From Olsenella timonensis (GTDB lineage Bacteria; Actinomycetota; Coriobacteriia; Coriobacteriales; Atopobiaceae), in contig NZ_LT635455.1 in NCBI RefSeq assembly GCF_900119915.1, positions 2,046,001-2,110,000 on the forward strand: 64,000 bases of DNA. The letters are read 5' to 3'. Shown in pieces: positions 1-7,024 of this stretch; position 1 is the first letter of the stretch; every line of letters begins with the position of its first letter. Position numbers and translations under genes: made by a program. The notes below the pieces were generated by a model. It did not search any database and had not been told where the DNA came from. It saw only the letters and a list, made by a program, of their open reading frames with translations.

Positions 1-678
1 GGCTGCGGGGCGGAGTGCTCGGCCATCTGCATGGACAAGCGGCTCGCGCATCTTGTCGCCGAGGCGGCCGGGGTGCCCGCCCCGCGGTCGCTCCTGGTGC
101 GCAAGCGGGACTTCGAGCGTACGGGCGCGCCGGACGGAGCCTCTTCGGTCGGGTTCCCCTGCCTCGTGAAGCCGGTGCGGTCCGGGTCGTCGATTGGCAT
201 CTCGCTTGTCGGAAGCGCGTCCGGGCTCGACGCGGCGCTGAGGCTCGCCTTCGAGCGCGACGACGAGGCGCTCGTCGAGGAGCGCATCGAAGGGTTCGAG
301 GTGGGCGTCGCGGTCCTCGAGCAGCGGGGCGAGCTCGTGTGCGGCGAGCCGGACGAGATCGAGATCTCCGAGGGATTCTTCGACTTCCATGAGAAGTACT
401 CGCTCGAGACGTCGAGCATACACGTCCCGGCCCGCATTCCCGCACCGGAGCGGGCCGGGGTCCAGGCGCTCGCCCGGCGCGTGTTCCGCGCCCTCGGCTG
501 TCGCGGGTTCGCGCGGGTCGATTTCTTCCGCGCTGCGGATGGGCGCCTCCTCTTCAACGAGGTGAACACGGTTCCCGGGTTCACGGCGCACAGCAGGTTC
601 CCGATGATGATGGCGGCGGCCGGTTGGACGTTCGAGCGCACCGTGAACGAGATCCTCGCCGAGGGGGTGGACCGATGA
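1..678 (+). CDS. vanG: D-alanine--D-serine ligase, VanG/VanC type (5' end missing)
   Basis: This is the C-terminal 225 codons of an ATP-grasp D-Ala-D-X ligase; the gene enters from the left edge in frame 1. Visible motifs are the nucleotide-binding stretch with SGSSIGISL, EGFEVGVAV, and the metal-binding end FNEVNTVPGFT followed by SRFPMMM. The omega loop reads EKYSLETSSIHVPARI at residues 131-146 of the visible part. The EKY/PARI pattern is the one known from VanG, VanC and VanE D-Ala-D-Ser ligases, unlike the KY loop of housekeeping Ddl or the FRIH loop of VanA. Its stop overlaps the start of the next gene, so it belongs to the van-like operon that follows. Substrate choice is inferred from the loop only. 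Confidence 0.85.
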   Translation, partial: GCGAECSAICMDKRLAHLVAEAAGVPAPRSLLVRKRDFERTGAPDGASSVGFPCLVKPVRSGSSIGISLVGSASGLDAALRLAFERDDEALVEERIEGFEVGVAVLEQRGELVCGEPDEIEISEGFFDFHEKYSLETSSIHVPARIPAPERAGVQALARRVFRALGCRGFARVDFFRAADGRLLFNEVNTVPGFTAHSRFPMMMAAAGWTFERTVNEILAEGVDR

Positions 679-1403
679 ACGGGCGGAGCGCATCTGTCGG
701 GTGCTCCTTGATTTTGGTCAACGCCGCGCACCCGGTGCCGGCGAGCGCACTCCCCGAGCGGTTTGAGCGTGTACGGGGCGTGAGCGGCGACATCCTGCTG
801 GAGCGCGCCGCCGCCCGCGCGATGCACGGACTGGTCTCGGCCGTCGGCGGTGACGGCTCCGTCCTGGCTGTCAGCGGGTTCAGGAGCCGCGAGGAGCAGG
901 CGGCCATCTGGGACGAGGCCGTCGCCGAGAGCGGCGTCTCCTTCGCGCGGTCGTACGTCGCGCGGCCGGGGTGCAGCGAGCACGAGACGGGGCTCGCGGT
1001 CGACGTGACGCTCTCGACGGAGCCGTACGACTTCATCCGGCCGAGCTTCCCGGACGAGGGCGTCGGACGCGAGTTCAGGAGGCGCGCCGCCCGGTTCGGC
1101 TTCATCGAGCGCTACCGTGCGGGGGAGGAGCCCGTGACGGGCATCGCCGCCGAGCCCTGGCACTTCCGCTACGTCGGGGCGCACGCGCCGGTTATCGAGC
1201 AGCTCGACCTCCCCCTCGAGACGTACGTGGCGCGTCTCAGGAGGGAGACCTCGGCGGAGCGTCCGCTGCGTGCGCGCGGTCTGCTCATATGGTGGCAGCC
1301 GGAGGGCGAGCCGATTCCGCGGACGTCCTTTCCGCTAATCGGGGCGTCCGTCACCAACGAGGGCGGCGTCGTCTTGGTCGGGCGCGGCGGCCATGGGGCG
1401 TGA
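675..1403 (+). CDS. vanXY: VanXY-like D,D-dipeptidase/D,D-carboxypeptidase
   Basis: A 242-residue zinc peptidase of the VanY/VanXY (M15B) family. Expected role: cut D-Ala-D-Ala dipeptide and trim D-Ala from pentapeptide precursors so that only modified precursors remain. The zinc site is clear: SEHETGLAVD supplies His103 and Asp110, and EPWHF supplies catalytic Glu160 and ligand His163. There is no signal peptide, as in VanXY and unlike membrane-anchored VanY. The C-terminal extension after about residue 170 also resembles VanXY. The ATG overlaps the upstream stop (ATGA), implying translational coupling to the ligase, and the 3' end overlaps the next gene by 11 nt. The family is sure; the dual VanX plus VanY activity is inferred. 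Confidence 0.85.
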   Translation: MNGRSASVGCSLILVNAAHPVPASALPERFERVRGVSGDILLERAAARAMHGLVSAVGGDGSVLAVSGFRSREEQAAIWDEAVAESGVSFARSYVARPGCSEHETGLAVDVTLSTEPYDFIRPSFPDEGVGREFRRRAARFGFIERYRAGEEPVTGIAAEPWHFRYVGAHAPVIEQLDLPLETYVARLRRETSAERPLRARGLLIWWQPEGEPIPRTSFPLIGASVTNEGGVVLVGRGGHGA

Positions 1404-2436
1404 CGCGCGGCGCGACGTGTGGGTGGACCGCTTCCGCCCCGTCGCCGCCTCCATGGTCGTCGCCATCCACACGGGCCCGCTCGCGGACGTCTCGCCGATG
1501 CTGAACAAGGCGTTGGTCTACGGCGCCTTCCGCGTCGCCGTGCCGTTCTTCCTCATGGTCGCGGGGCGCTACGTCCTGGCCCCCTTCCTGAAGCACCTCC
1601 CCGGATCGCGAGAGCGGGCGCGCCGCTACGCGCGGCGCGCGGTTGCGACCTACCTCTTAGCTACGGTGGCATATCTTCCCTTGATGGCCTACGCGGGAAA
1701 CCTCCCCGGGAGCGCCCCCTCGTTCCTGCGTTGGCTCCTCATCGACGGCACCGTCTATCACCTATGGTATTTCCCGGCTCTCGTCCTCGGGCTGGCGGTC
1801 TGCTTCGCGCTTTCCCGCCTCGGCTCGAGGGCGGCGTTCGCGGCGGCTGCGGGACTCTACCTCGTGGGGGTCGGCGGCGACAGCTATTTCGGTGCGGTCG
1901 GGGCGACGGGTCCTCTCAAACCTCTATACGGCGCCCTGTTCTCCTGCGTGGGATACGCGCGCAACGGGCTGCTCTACGCCCCGCTGTTCCTGATGCTCGG
2001 GGCTGCGAGCCGGCCTGCCGAGGAGGGGGTTCGCGCCCGTGACGGCGCGCTACTCGCCGCGTCGCTGCTCGCCGTCGCGACGGAGGCGTGCCTCACATCC
2101 GCGCTCGGGTGGCAGCGACATGACAGCATGTACCTCTCCCTCCCGTTTGCGTCGTGGTTCCTGTTCCGCACTTTGCTGTCCGCCCGCCCGCGGGCTCGGT
2201 GCCCCCTCGATGCGGCTGCGCCGGCATCGGAGGCCGTCTACCTCGTCCATCCCTATGCCATCGTCGCGGTGCGCGGCGCGGCGCGCCTCGTCCCGGTCCT
2301 CGCGTCTCCTGCCCCGCTCTTCTCCGCAGCGCTCGCGCTCTCGTTCGCAGCCGCCATGGGGGCATCGCATGCCGCGCCCGCCGTCGGTTCCGCCGCCGCG
2401 AAGGCTCTGAAAGCGGCCAGAGGCATTATCCGCTGA
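1393..2436 (+). CDS. VanT-type membrane acyltransferase-3 domain protein (stand-alone membrane half of serine racemase)
   Basis: A 347-residue polytopic protein with about 10 hydrophobic segments. It begins with the acyltransferase-3 signature VDRFRPVAASMVVAIHTG. Later blocks (YHLWYFPA, ARNGLLYAPLFLMLGA, RHDSMYLSLPF) match the membrane domain of VanT, which in known VanC/VanG clusters is fused in one chain to a serine racemase and helps supply L-Ser. Here the chain stops after the membrane domain, and the racemase is a separate gene 1.1 kb downstream with a ligase gene in between. It overlaps vanXY by 11 nt, so it is in the same operon. A general acyltransferase with another substrate is possible, but the position strongly favours a split VanT. 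Confidence 0.8.
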   Translation: MGRDARRDVWVDRFRPVAASMVVAIHTGPLADVSPMLNKALVYGAFRVAVPFFLMVAGRYVLAPFLKHLPGSRERARRYARRAVATYLLATVAYLPLMAYAGNLPGSAPSFLRWLLIDGTVYHLWYFPALVLGLAVCFALSRLGSRAAFAAAAGLYLVGVGGDSYFGAVGATGPLKPLYGALFSCVGYARNGLLYAPLFLMLGAASRPAEEGVRARDGALLAASLLAVATEACLTSALGWQRHDSMYLSLPFASWFLFRTLLSARPRARCPLDAAAPASEAVYLVHPYAIVAVRGAARLVPVLASPAPLFSAALALSFAAAMGASHAAPAVGSAAAKALKAARGIIR

Positions 2437-2453
2437 GTACGAAAGGGGTCTCC

Positions 2454-3527
2454 ATGGCCACTGTCGCCATTCTCTTCGGTGGCGTCTCCACCGAGCACGA
2501 TATCTCGCTGAGGTCTGCCGGCAACGTGATTTCCCAGCTTCCGCGCGACCGGTTCCGCCCGATGCTCATCGGCATCACGCGCTCTGGCGCGTGGTTCCAT
2601 TACACGGGCGATGCGGCGGACGTGGTCACCGGTGCTTGGGAGCGGCACGACTGCGCCCCGGTGGCGCTCGTGCCCGGCTGCGGCCCCGAGGCGCGCGGCG
2701 GCTTGATGGAGCGTGCCGGGGACGGCTGGCGCCGCCTCGACGTCGACGTCGCGCTGCCGGTGCTCCACGGCCGGGGCGGCGAGGACGGCACGGTGCAGGG
2801 TGCGCTCGAGGCCTGCGGAATCCCGTACGTGGGGTGCGGCGTGCTGGCATCTGCGGTCTGCATGGACAAGGACGTCTCGCACCGCCTGGCGGCCGCCGCG
2901 GGCGTGCGCTCCCCGCGCTGCGCCGTGCTCTACCGCGGCGCCCCGGACGCGGTGCGCCGCGAGGCGGTGGCGTGCTGCGGCGGGTTCCCCGTGTTCGTGA
3001 AGCCGGCGCGCGGCGGCTCGTCCATCGGCGTCTCGAGGGCGGCGGACGAGGCCTCGTATGAGGAAGCGCTCGGGGCCGCCTTCGCCCTCGACGAGAAGGT
3101 CGCCGTCGAGGAGGCCGTCGAGGGCATCGAGGTGGGGTGTGCGATCGTGGGCGACGCTGTCCGAGGCGTCCGGATGGGCGCGATCGACGAGATCGTCGTT
3201 CCGGACAACGGCTTCTTCCGCATCCACCTGGAGGAGAGCCCGGACGCCAACACCGAGCTCCGCTGCCCGGCGGACCTGCCGGACGATGTGCTCGAGCGCG
3301 TGCGCGCGGAGGGGCGCACGGTGTACGAGGCGCTCGGATGCTCGGGCTTCGCGCGCGTCGACCTCTTCGTGACGCCCGAGGGCGAGGTCGTGTTCAACGA
3401 GGTCAACTCGACGCCGGGCCTCACGCGCTATTCCCGCTTCCCCCGGATGATGCGCGCCGCCGGCCATGAGCTGGGCGACGTGCTGGCAGAGATCGTCACA
3501 GCAAGGATTGACCGCCGACCGCAGTGA
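2454..3527 (+). CDS. Second D-alanine--D-X ligase, VanA-like omega loop (predicted D-lactate type)
   Basis: A full-length 357-residue ATP-grasp ligase. It starts at the ATG after GAAAGGGG and opens with ILFGGVSTEHDISLRSA. The ATP-grasp (KPARGGSSIGVS) and metal-binding (FNEVNSTPGLT) motifs are intact. The omega loop reads GFFRIHLEESPDA; FRIH at residues 255-258 is the signature of VanA/B/D/M D-Ala-D-Lac ligases, whose His favours D-lactate. The loop is about three residues shorter than in VanA before PADL. Thus this operon holds one Ser-type and one Lac-type ligase. No vanH (D-lactate dehydrogenase) lies in the window. Specificity is inferred; a D-Ala-D-Ala or mixed ligase cannot be excluded. 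Confidence 0.8.
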   Translation: MATVAILFGGVSTEHDISLRSAGNVISQLPRDRFRPMLIGITRSGAWFHYTGDAADVVTGAWERHDCAPVALVPGCGPEARGGLMERAGDGWRRLDVDVALPVLHGRGGEDGTVQGALEACGIPYVGCGVLASAVCMDKDVSHRLAAAAGVRSPRCAVLYRGAPDAVRREAVACCGGFPVFVKPARGGSSIGVSRAADEASYEEALGAAFALDEKVAVEEAVEGIEVGCAIVGDAVRGVRMGAIDEIVVPDNGFFRIHLEESPDANTELRCPADLPDDVLERVRAEGRTVYEALGCSGFARVDLFVTPEGEVVFNEVNSTPGLTRYSRFPRMMRAAGHELGDVLAEIVTARIDRRPQ

Positions 3528-3537
3528 AGGAGTGATT

Positions 3538-4728
3538 ATGGGCTGGAACGAAGGCCGCTCCGGTGCGCCGGAACCACTAGGAATCCCAGCGGATGCCCGG
3601 GCGTGGGTCGAGGTCGACTTCCCCGTCCTTGCGGCCAACTATAGGCGCATCGTTCGCGTGCTGCCGTGCGGCTGCGAGGCGATGGCCGTGCTCAAGGCCG
3701 ACGCCTACGGGCACGGCGCCGCGGCGGCGGCGCGGGCGCTCGGGGGCGCGGGGTGCCGATCGGCATGCGTCGCCACCCTTCAGGAGGCCGTCCAGCTGAG
3801 GGAAGCGGGGTTCCCCGGTGCCCTCCTCGTGCTCGGGTGGACCCCGCCCGAGCTCGTCCCCGTCGCCGTTCGGTACCGCGTCGCGCTCGCCGCGGCGGAC
3901 GAGGAGCACGCCCGGGCGCTGGCGGCCTCTGCGGAGCGGTCGGACGTCGAGGCGGTCGTCCATCTCGCCGTCGACACGGGCATGCACCGACTCGGGTCCG
4001 ACTGGGACGACCCTGACGCCGTCGTCCGCGCGTTCCGCCTGCCCGGCGCGCGGGTTCGCGGCGTGTTCTCGCACCTCGCTGCGGCAGACGGGGCTACCGC
4101 GCGCGACCAGCGGGCCACGACCGTCCAGATTCAAAGGTTCTCGTGGCTCGTGAACGAGCTCAGGCGCCGCGGGCTCACCTTCTGCGCGCACCTGGCGAGC
4201 AGCTACGGCGCCCTGCGCTATCCCCGCGCGTGCTTCGACGCCGTGCGCGTCGGCATCGCCCTCTACGGGGTCTCGAGCGCGCCTGATGAGCCCCTGCCGG
4301 CGGAGCTCGGCCTCGAGCCCGTCCTCTCCCTGCGCGCCCGTGTGGCATGCGTGCGCCGCGTCCCGGCGGGAGAGGGCGTGGGATACGGGCTGCTGGAATC
4401 CTCGCCGGCCGAGCGCTGCATCGCGATCGTCGCCATCGGCTATGCCGACGGTGTCCCTCGCTCCCTCTCCGGTTCTGCGTCGATTCTCGTTTCCGGCGAG
4501 CGCTGCCCGGTGGTCGGCCGCGTATGCATGGACCAGCTGATGGTCGACGTGACCGGCGTCGGGGGCGTGTCGCCCGGAGACGTCGTGACCCTGATCGGCC
4601 GCGACGGTTCGGGTGAAATTCGTGTCGAGGAGGTTGCCAAGGCCGCGGGGACCATCAGCAATGAGGTGCTCTCCCGTTTGGGGAGGAGGTTGCCGAGGAC
4701 CTTCGCCGAGACCGATGCCGCTGGCTGA
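3538..4728 (+). CDS. PLP-dependent serine/alanine racemase (racemase half of VanT)
   Basis: A 396-residue fold-III PLP racemase. The PLP lysine is Lys53 in AVLKADAYGHG; the catalytic tyrosine region is GVGYGLL and the C-terminal domain has VCMDQLMVDVTG. Blocks such as CVATLQEAVQLREAG, DTGMHRLG and HLASSYGALRYP resemble the racemase domain of VanT more than a housekeeping Alr, so I predict L-Ser to D-Ser conversion feeding the D-Ser ligase. There is no transmembrane part; the partner appears to be the separate membrane protein two genes upstream. The start was set by GAAGGAGTG eight bases before the ATG, ten bases after the ligase stop. Alanine racemase activity is the alternative. Confidence 0.82.
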   Translation: MGWNEGRSGAPEPLGIPADARAWVEVDFPVLAANYRRIVRVLPCGCEAMAVLKADAYGHGAAAAARALGGAGCRSACVATLQEAVQLREAGFPGALLVLGWTPPELVPVAVRYRVALAAADEEHARALAASAERSDVEAVVHLAVDTGMHRLGSDWDDPDAVVRAFRLPGARVRGVFSHLAAADGATARDQRATTVQIQRFSWLVNELRRRGLTFCAHLASSYGALRYPRACFDAVRVGIALYGVSSAPDEPLPAELGLEPVLSLRARVACVRRVPAGEGVGYGLLESSPAERCIAIVAIGYADGVPRSLSGSASILVSGERCPVVGRVCMDQLMVDVTGVGGVSPGDVVTLIGRDGSGEIRVEEVAKAAGTISNEVLSRLGRRLPRTFAETDAAG

Positions 4729-4854
4729 AAAGCAGAACCAGTTGACGAGATTCTGACCTGAGCCGCCCTAAGGCGCCCCGGAGCTCACGGGAGATAGCGA
4801 TTCGGTATCGCCCGCAGGCATGATCGGGGCAAAGCCCACAACGAATAACGCACG

Positions 4855-5268
4855 ATGATCCTTCCCCGCACCAAGCCCATCGCGCTTTCAAGAAATGAGG
4901 CCATCGAGACGGACGTGCCCCCGTCGATTGCCGATGCCATAACCGAAATGAAGCGCGAATCATGGAGAATTGAACGCCGTGAGAAGCGGCACACCCTTAG
5001 CCTAGATGCTATGGCATCCTCGCCCGCCTGTTCAAGCCATGAATCACATCCCGAGCTAAGACTGCTCCGCAGATGTAGCGACAGTGAGCTGTTGCGCGCG
5101 CTGTTCATGCTTACCGGCATTCAGCTCCGTCGCCTTCTCATGCACGCGGTAGCGCAGCTCTCCATCAGAGAGATTGCCCGGCGGGAAGGGTGCTCGGAGC
5201 GTGCCGTCAAGTACAGCCTCGCGAGGGCGAGGCGGAGGATGAGGGAACTACTTGGAGTCTTAGATTGA
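4855..5268 (+). CDS. Sigma-70 region-4-like HTH protein of a mobile element (copy 1)
   Basis: A 137-residue protein whose last 60 residues form a sigma region-4-like helix-turn-helix: IREIARREGCSERAVKYSLA, then ARRRMREL. Proteins of this shape are common regulatory genes of conjugative transposons; they lack regions 2 and 3 and are not full sigma factors. A second gene at 9491-9868 shares the block RRLLMHAVAQL through KYSLARAR almost unchanged. The two copies bracket the TetR/ABC module, suggesting duplication. The DNA is more AT-rich than its neighbours. No good ribosome binding site precedes the ATG, so the start is uncertain. The 126-bp gap before it holds short hairpins but no gene. Confidence 0.65.
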   Translation: MILPRTKPIALSRNEAIETDVPPSIADAITEMKRESWRIERREKRHTLSLDAMASSPACSSHESHPELRLLRRCSDSELLRALFMLTGIQLRRLLMHAVAQLSIREIARREGCSERAVKYSLARARRRMRELLGVLD

Positions 5269-5380
5269 CAGGAAACATCCGAGCTTTGATCGTTGTCGTA
5301 CCAGGGAGCGAGAAGGCAATGTATTAGCTCGGGACTGCAGGCACCGGCGCAGTAATTCTGACAGCATCTAGACTTCATAA

Positions 5381-5395
5381 AATAACAGTGATATT
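5381..5395. promoter_or_regulatory. Predicted TetR operator upstream of the tetR-like gene
   Basis: AATAACAGTGATATT is a near-perfect dyad (AATA-n-CA-s-TG-n-TATT) 28 bp before the regulator start, in an AT-rich island. The same dyad, inverted, precedes the ABC genes at 6255-6269 with 13 of 15 bases matching on the opposite strand. Paired sites in front of a regulator and its neighbour are typical of TetR autoregulation. Confidence 0.65.
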
Positions 5396-5422
5396 TTGTA
5401 TGAAATAGAAAGGAGGAGGAGT

Positions 5423-6214
5423 ATGACGAGAAGGGCCGGGGCAGTCCCCGAGGAGACGCGCGCGGCGCTCGTCGCGGCGGCCCGTCGGGAGTTCGCCGAG
5501 CACGGTTACGGCAGCGCGTCGATCCGCTCCATCTGCTCGGCGGCCGGGGTCACCACGGGGGCGCTCTACTTCTTCTTCCGGAACAAGGAGGAACTGTTCG
5601 AGGCCGTCGTCTCCCCGCTCATGGACCGCGTGACGGGGCTCCTCGGCGCGCACCACCGGGGGGAGCTCGCTGACGGGATAGTGCGGCGCGCCGCAGACGG
5701 CGGGGCGTCGGTCGGACGTGCGGAGCCCGGGCGCCTCCCGTGCGGAGAGCTCGACGACGTGGGCACGGCGGAGGCTCTCGTCAGGGCCGTCTACCGAAAC
5801 CGCGAGACGGCGGAGATCGTGGTCGGCAACCGCGACGTGCCATGCGTCGCTCGCTTCTTCGACAGCGTCGTCTCCGCGCTGGACCGCCAGACCGAGGCGC
5901 TTCTCGCGCAGTGGGACCCCAGGCTGTCCCAGGCTTCGTCCTTCGGCGCAGGGATGGTGCACTGGTACTCGCATCAGCAGGTCGGCGTCGTCCTCTACGC
6001 GCTGGAGCACGGCCTCTCCGAGGAGGCGGCCCTCGCGCACGCCCGGTCGACCACCGAGGCGCTCGTCGCGGGCTTCTACGCTAACGCCGCGCACGCCGCC
6101 GCGGAACTCGGGATCATGGCCGGCCCCCTCGAGGCCGACCTCCCGTGGGGGGCGAAGCTGTCCATCTCCCCAGCGACGCCGCAGTCTCCCAGAGGGGGGA
6201 CGGGCGAGGCATAG
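5423..6214 (+). CDS. TetR/AcrR-family transcriptional regulator
   Basis: A 263-residue regulator. The N-terminal TetR helix-turn-helix lies at about residues 8-55 (AARREFAEHGYGSASIRSIC, then GVTTGALYFFFRNKEELFEA). The remainder is a helical ligand-binding and dimerisation domain without close recognisable relatives. The start was chosen by AGGAGGAGGA four to twelve bases before the ATG. It probably represses itself and the ABC transporter downstream, since an identical-type palindrome precedes both. A strong hairpin with a T run separates it from the ABC genes, so the two units are transcribed separately. The inducer is unknown; an antibiotic or peptide is plausible given the neighbours. Confidence 0.85.
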   Translation: MTRRAGAVPEETRAALVAAARREFAEHGYGSASIRSICSAAGVTTGALYFFFRNKEELFEAVVSPLMDRVTGLLGAHHRGELADGIVRRAADGGASVGRAEPGRLPCGELDDVGTAEALVRAVYRNRETAEIVVGNRDVPCVARFFDSVVSALDRQTEALLAQWDPRLSQASSFGAGMVHWYSHQQVGVVLYALEHGLSEEAALAHARSTTEALVAGFYANAAHAAAELGIMAGPLEADLPWGAKLSISPATPQSPRGGTGEA

Positions 6215-6221
6215 CAGACCC

Positions 6222-6244
6222 AAGGGCCGGAAGGCCCTTTTTTA
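6222..6244 (+). terminator. Intrinsic terminator after the TetR gene
   Basis: The stem AAGGGCC/GGCCCTT with loop GGAA is followed by a run of T. It ends the regulator transcript just before the operator of the ABC genes. Confidence 0.85.
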
Positions 6245-6254
6245 ATAGCAATTA

Positions 6255-6269
6255 CATATCAGTGTTATT
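6255..6269. promoter_or_regulatory. Predicted TetR operator upstream of the ABC transporter genes
   Basis: CATATCAGTGTTATT; its complement AATAACACTGATATG matches the site before the TetR gene at 13 of 15 positions. It lies 17 bp before the ABC ATPase start, where repressor binding would block the promoter. Confidence 0.65.
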
Positions 6270-6286
6270 TATTGAGAGGAGTTCAC

Positions 6287-7015
6287 ATGGAAAAGAGAAA
6301 ACGCTGGGACGGAGCGCCGCTCGTCAGGCTGAGGGGCGTGCGAAAGTCCTACGGCGAGGGACCTGCGCGCGTGGACGTGCTGAAAGGAATCGACCTGGAG
6401 ATCGCCCGCGGCGAGGTCGCGGTCGTGCTGGGGGCGTCGGGCTCGGGCAAGTCGACGCTGCTCAACGTGGTCGGAGGGCTCGACCCCGCGGACGACGGGT
6501 CAGTTGAGGTCTGCGGCGAGCGGCTCGACGGGGCGGGGGAGCGCGAGCTCGCGTCCTTCAGGCGCCGCCGCCTCGGCTTCGTCTTCCAGAGCTACAACCT
6601 CATCGGAGACCTGACCGTCGCGGAGAACGTCGAGGTGTGCCGCCACCTTGCCAGCGACCCCCTCGACGCCTCCGAGCTGATGGGTGCCGTCGGGCTCTCG
6701 GGCCTCGAGCGGCGCTTCCCGGGGCAGCTGTCCGGCGGCCAGCAGCAGCGCGTCGCCATCGCCCGGGCCGTGGCGAAGAACCCGGAGCTCCTGCTCTGCG
6801 ACGAGCCGACCGGCGCCCTCGACACGATGACGTCTCACGACGTGCTCGACCTGATCTCCCGGATTCGCGACGAGTACGGGACGACCGTGGTCATGGTCAC
6901 GCACAACGAGGGCATCGCCCCGATGGCCGACCGCGTCGTCCGCGTGCGCGACGGGCTCATCGTCTCGGACCTGGCCAACGAGCGTCCCGTGCCCGCGTCT
7001 GACCTGGTGTGGTAG
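6287..7015 (+). CDS. ABC transporter ATP-binding protein, MacB/LolD type
   Basis: A 242-residue ATPase. Walker A is GASGSGKST (residues 49-57), the signature is LSGGQQQ (148-154), and Walker B is [12 protein letters not shown] (168-179). The Q-loop and H-loop (VMVTHNE) are also present. The GALD ending and the FtsX-type permease partner place it with MacB/LolD/Bce-like exporters, which act on lipoproteins, antibiotics or antimicrobial peptides rather than as importers. The start has GAGAGGA upstream; an in-frame TTG lies 15 bases earlier. The permease follows within 10 bp. The cargo is unknown. Location beside a van-like set on a mobile element suggests drug or peptide defence, which is inference. 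Confidence 0.93.
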   Translation: MEKRKRWDGAPLVRLRGVRKSYGEGPARVDVLKGIDLEIARGEVAVVLGASGSGKSTLLNVVGGLDPADDGSVEVCGERLDGAGERELASFRRRRLGFVFQSYNLIGDLTVAENVEVCRHLASDPLDASELMGAVGLSGLERRFPGQLSGGQQQRVAIARAVAKNPELLLCDEPTGALDTMTSHDVLDLISRIRDEYGTTVVMVTHNEGIAPMADRVVRVRDGLIVSDLANERPVPASDLVW

Positions 7016-7024
7016 GTGATATCG

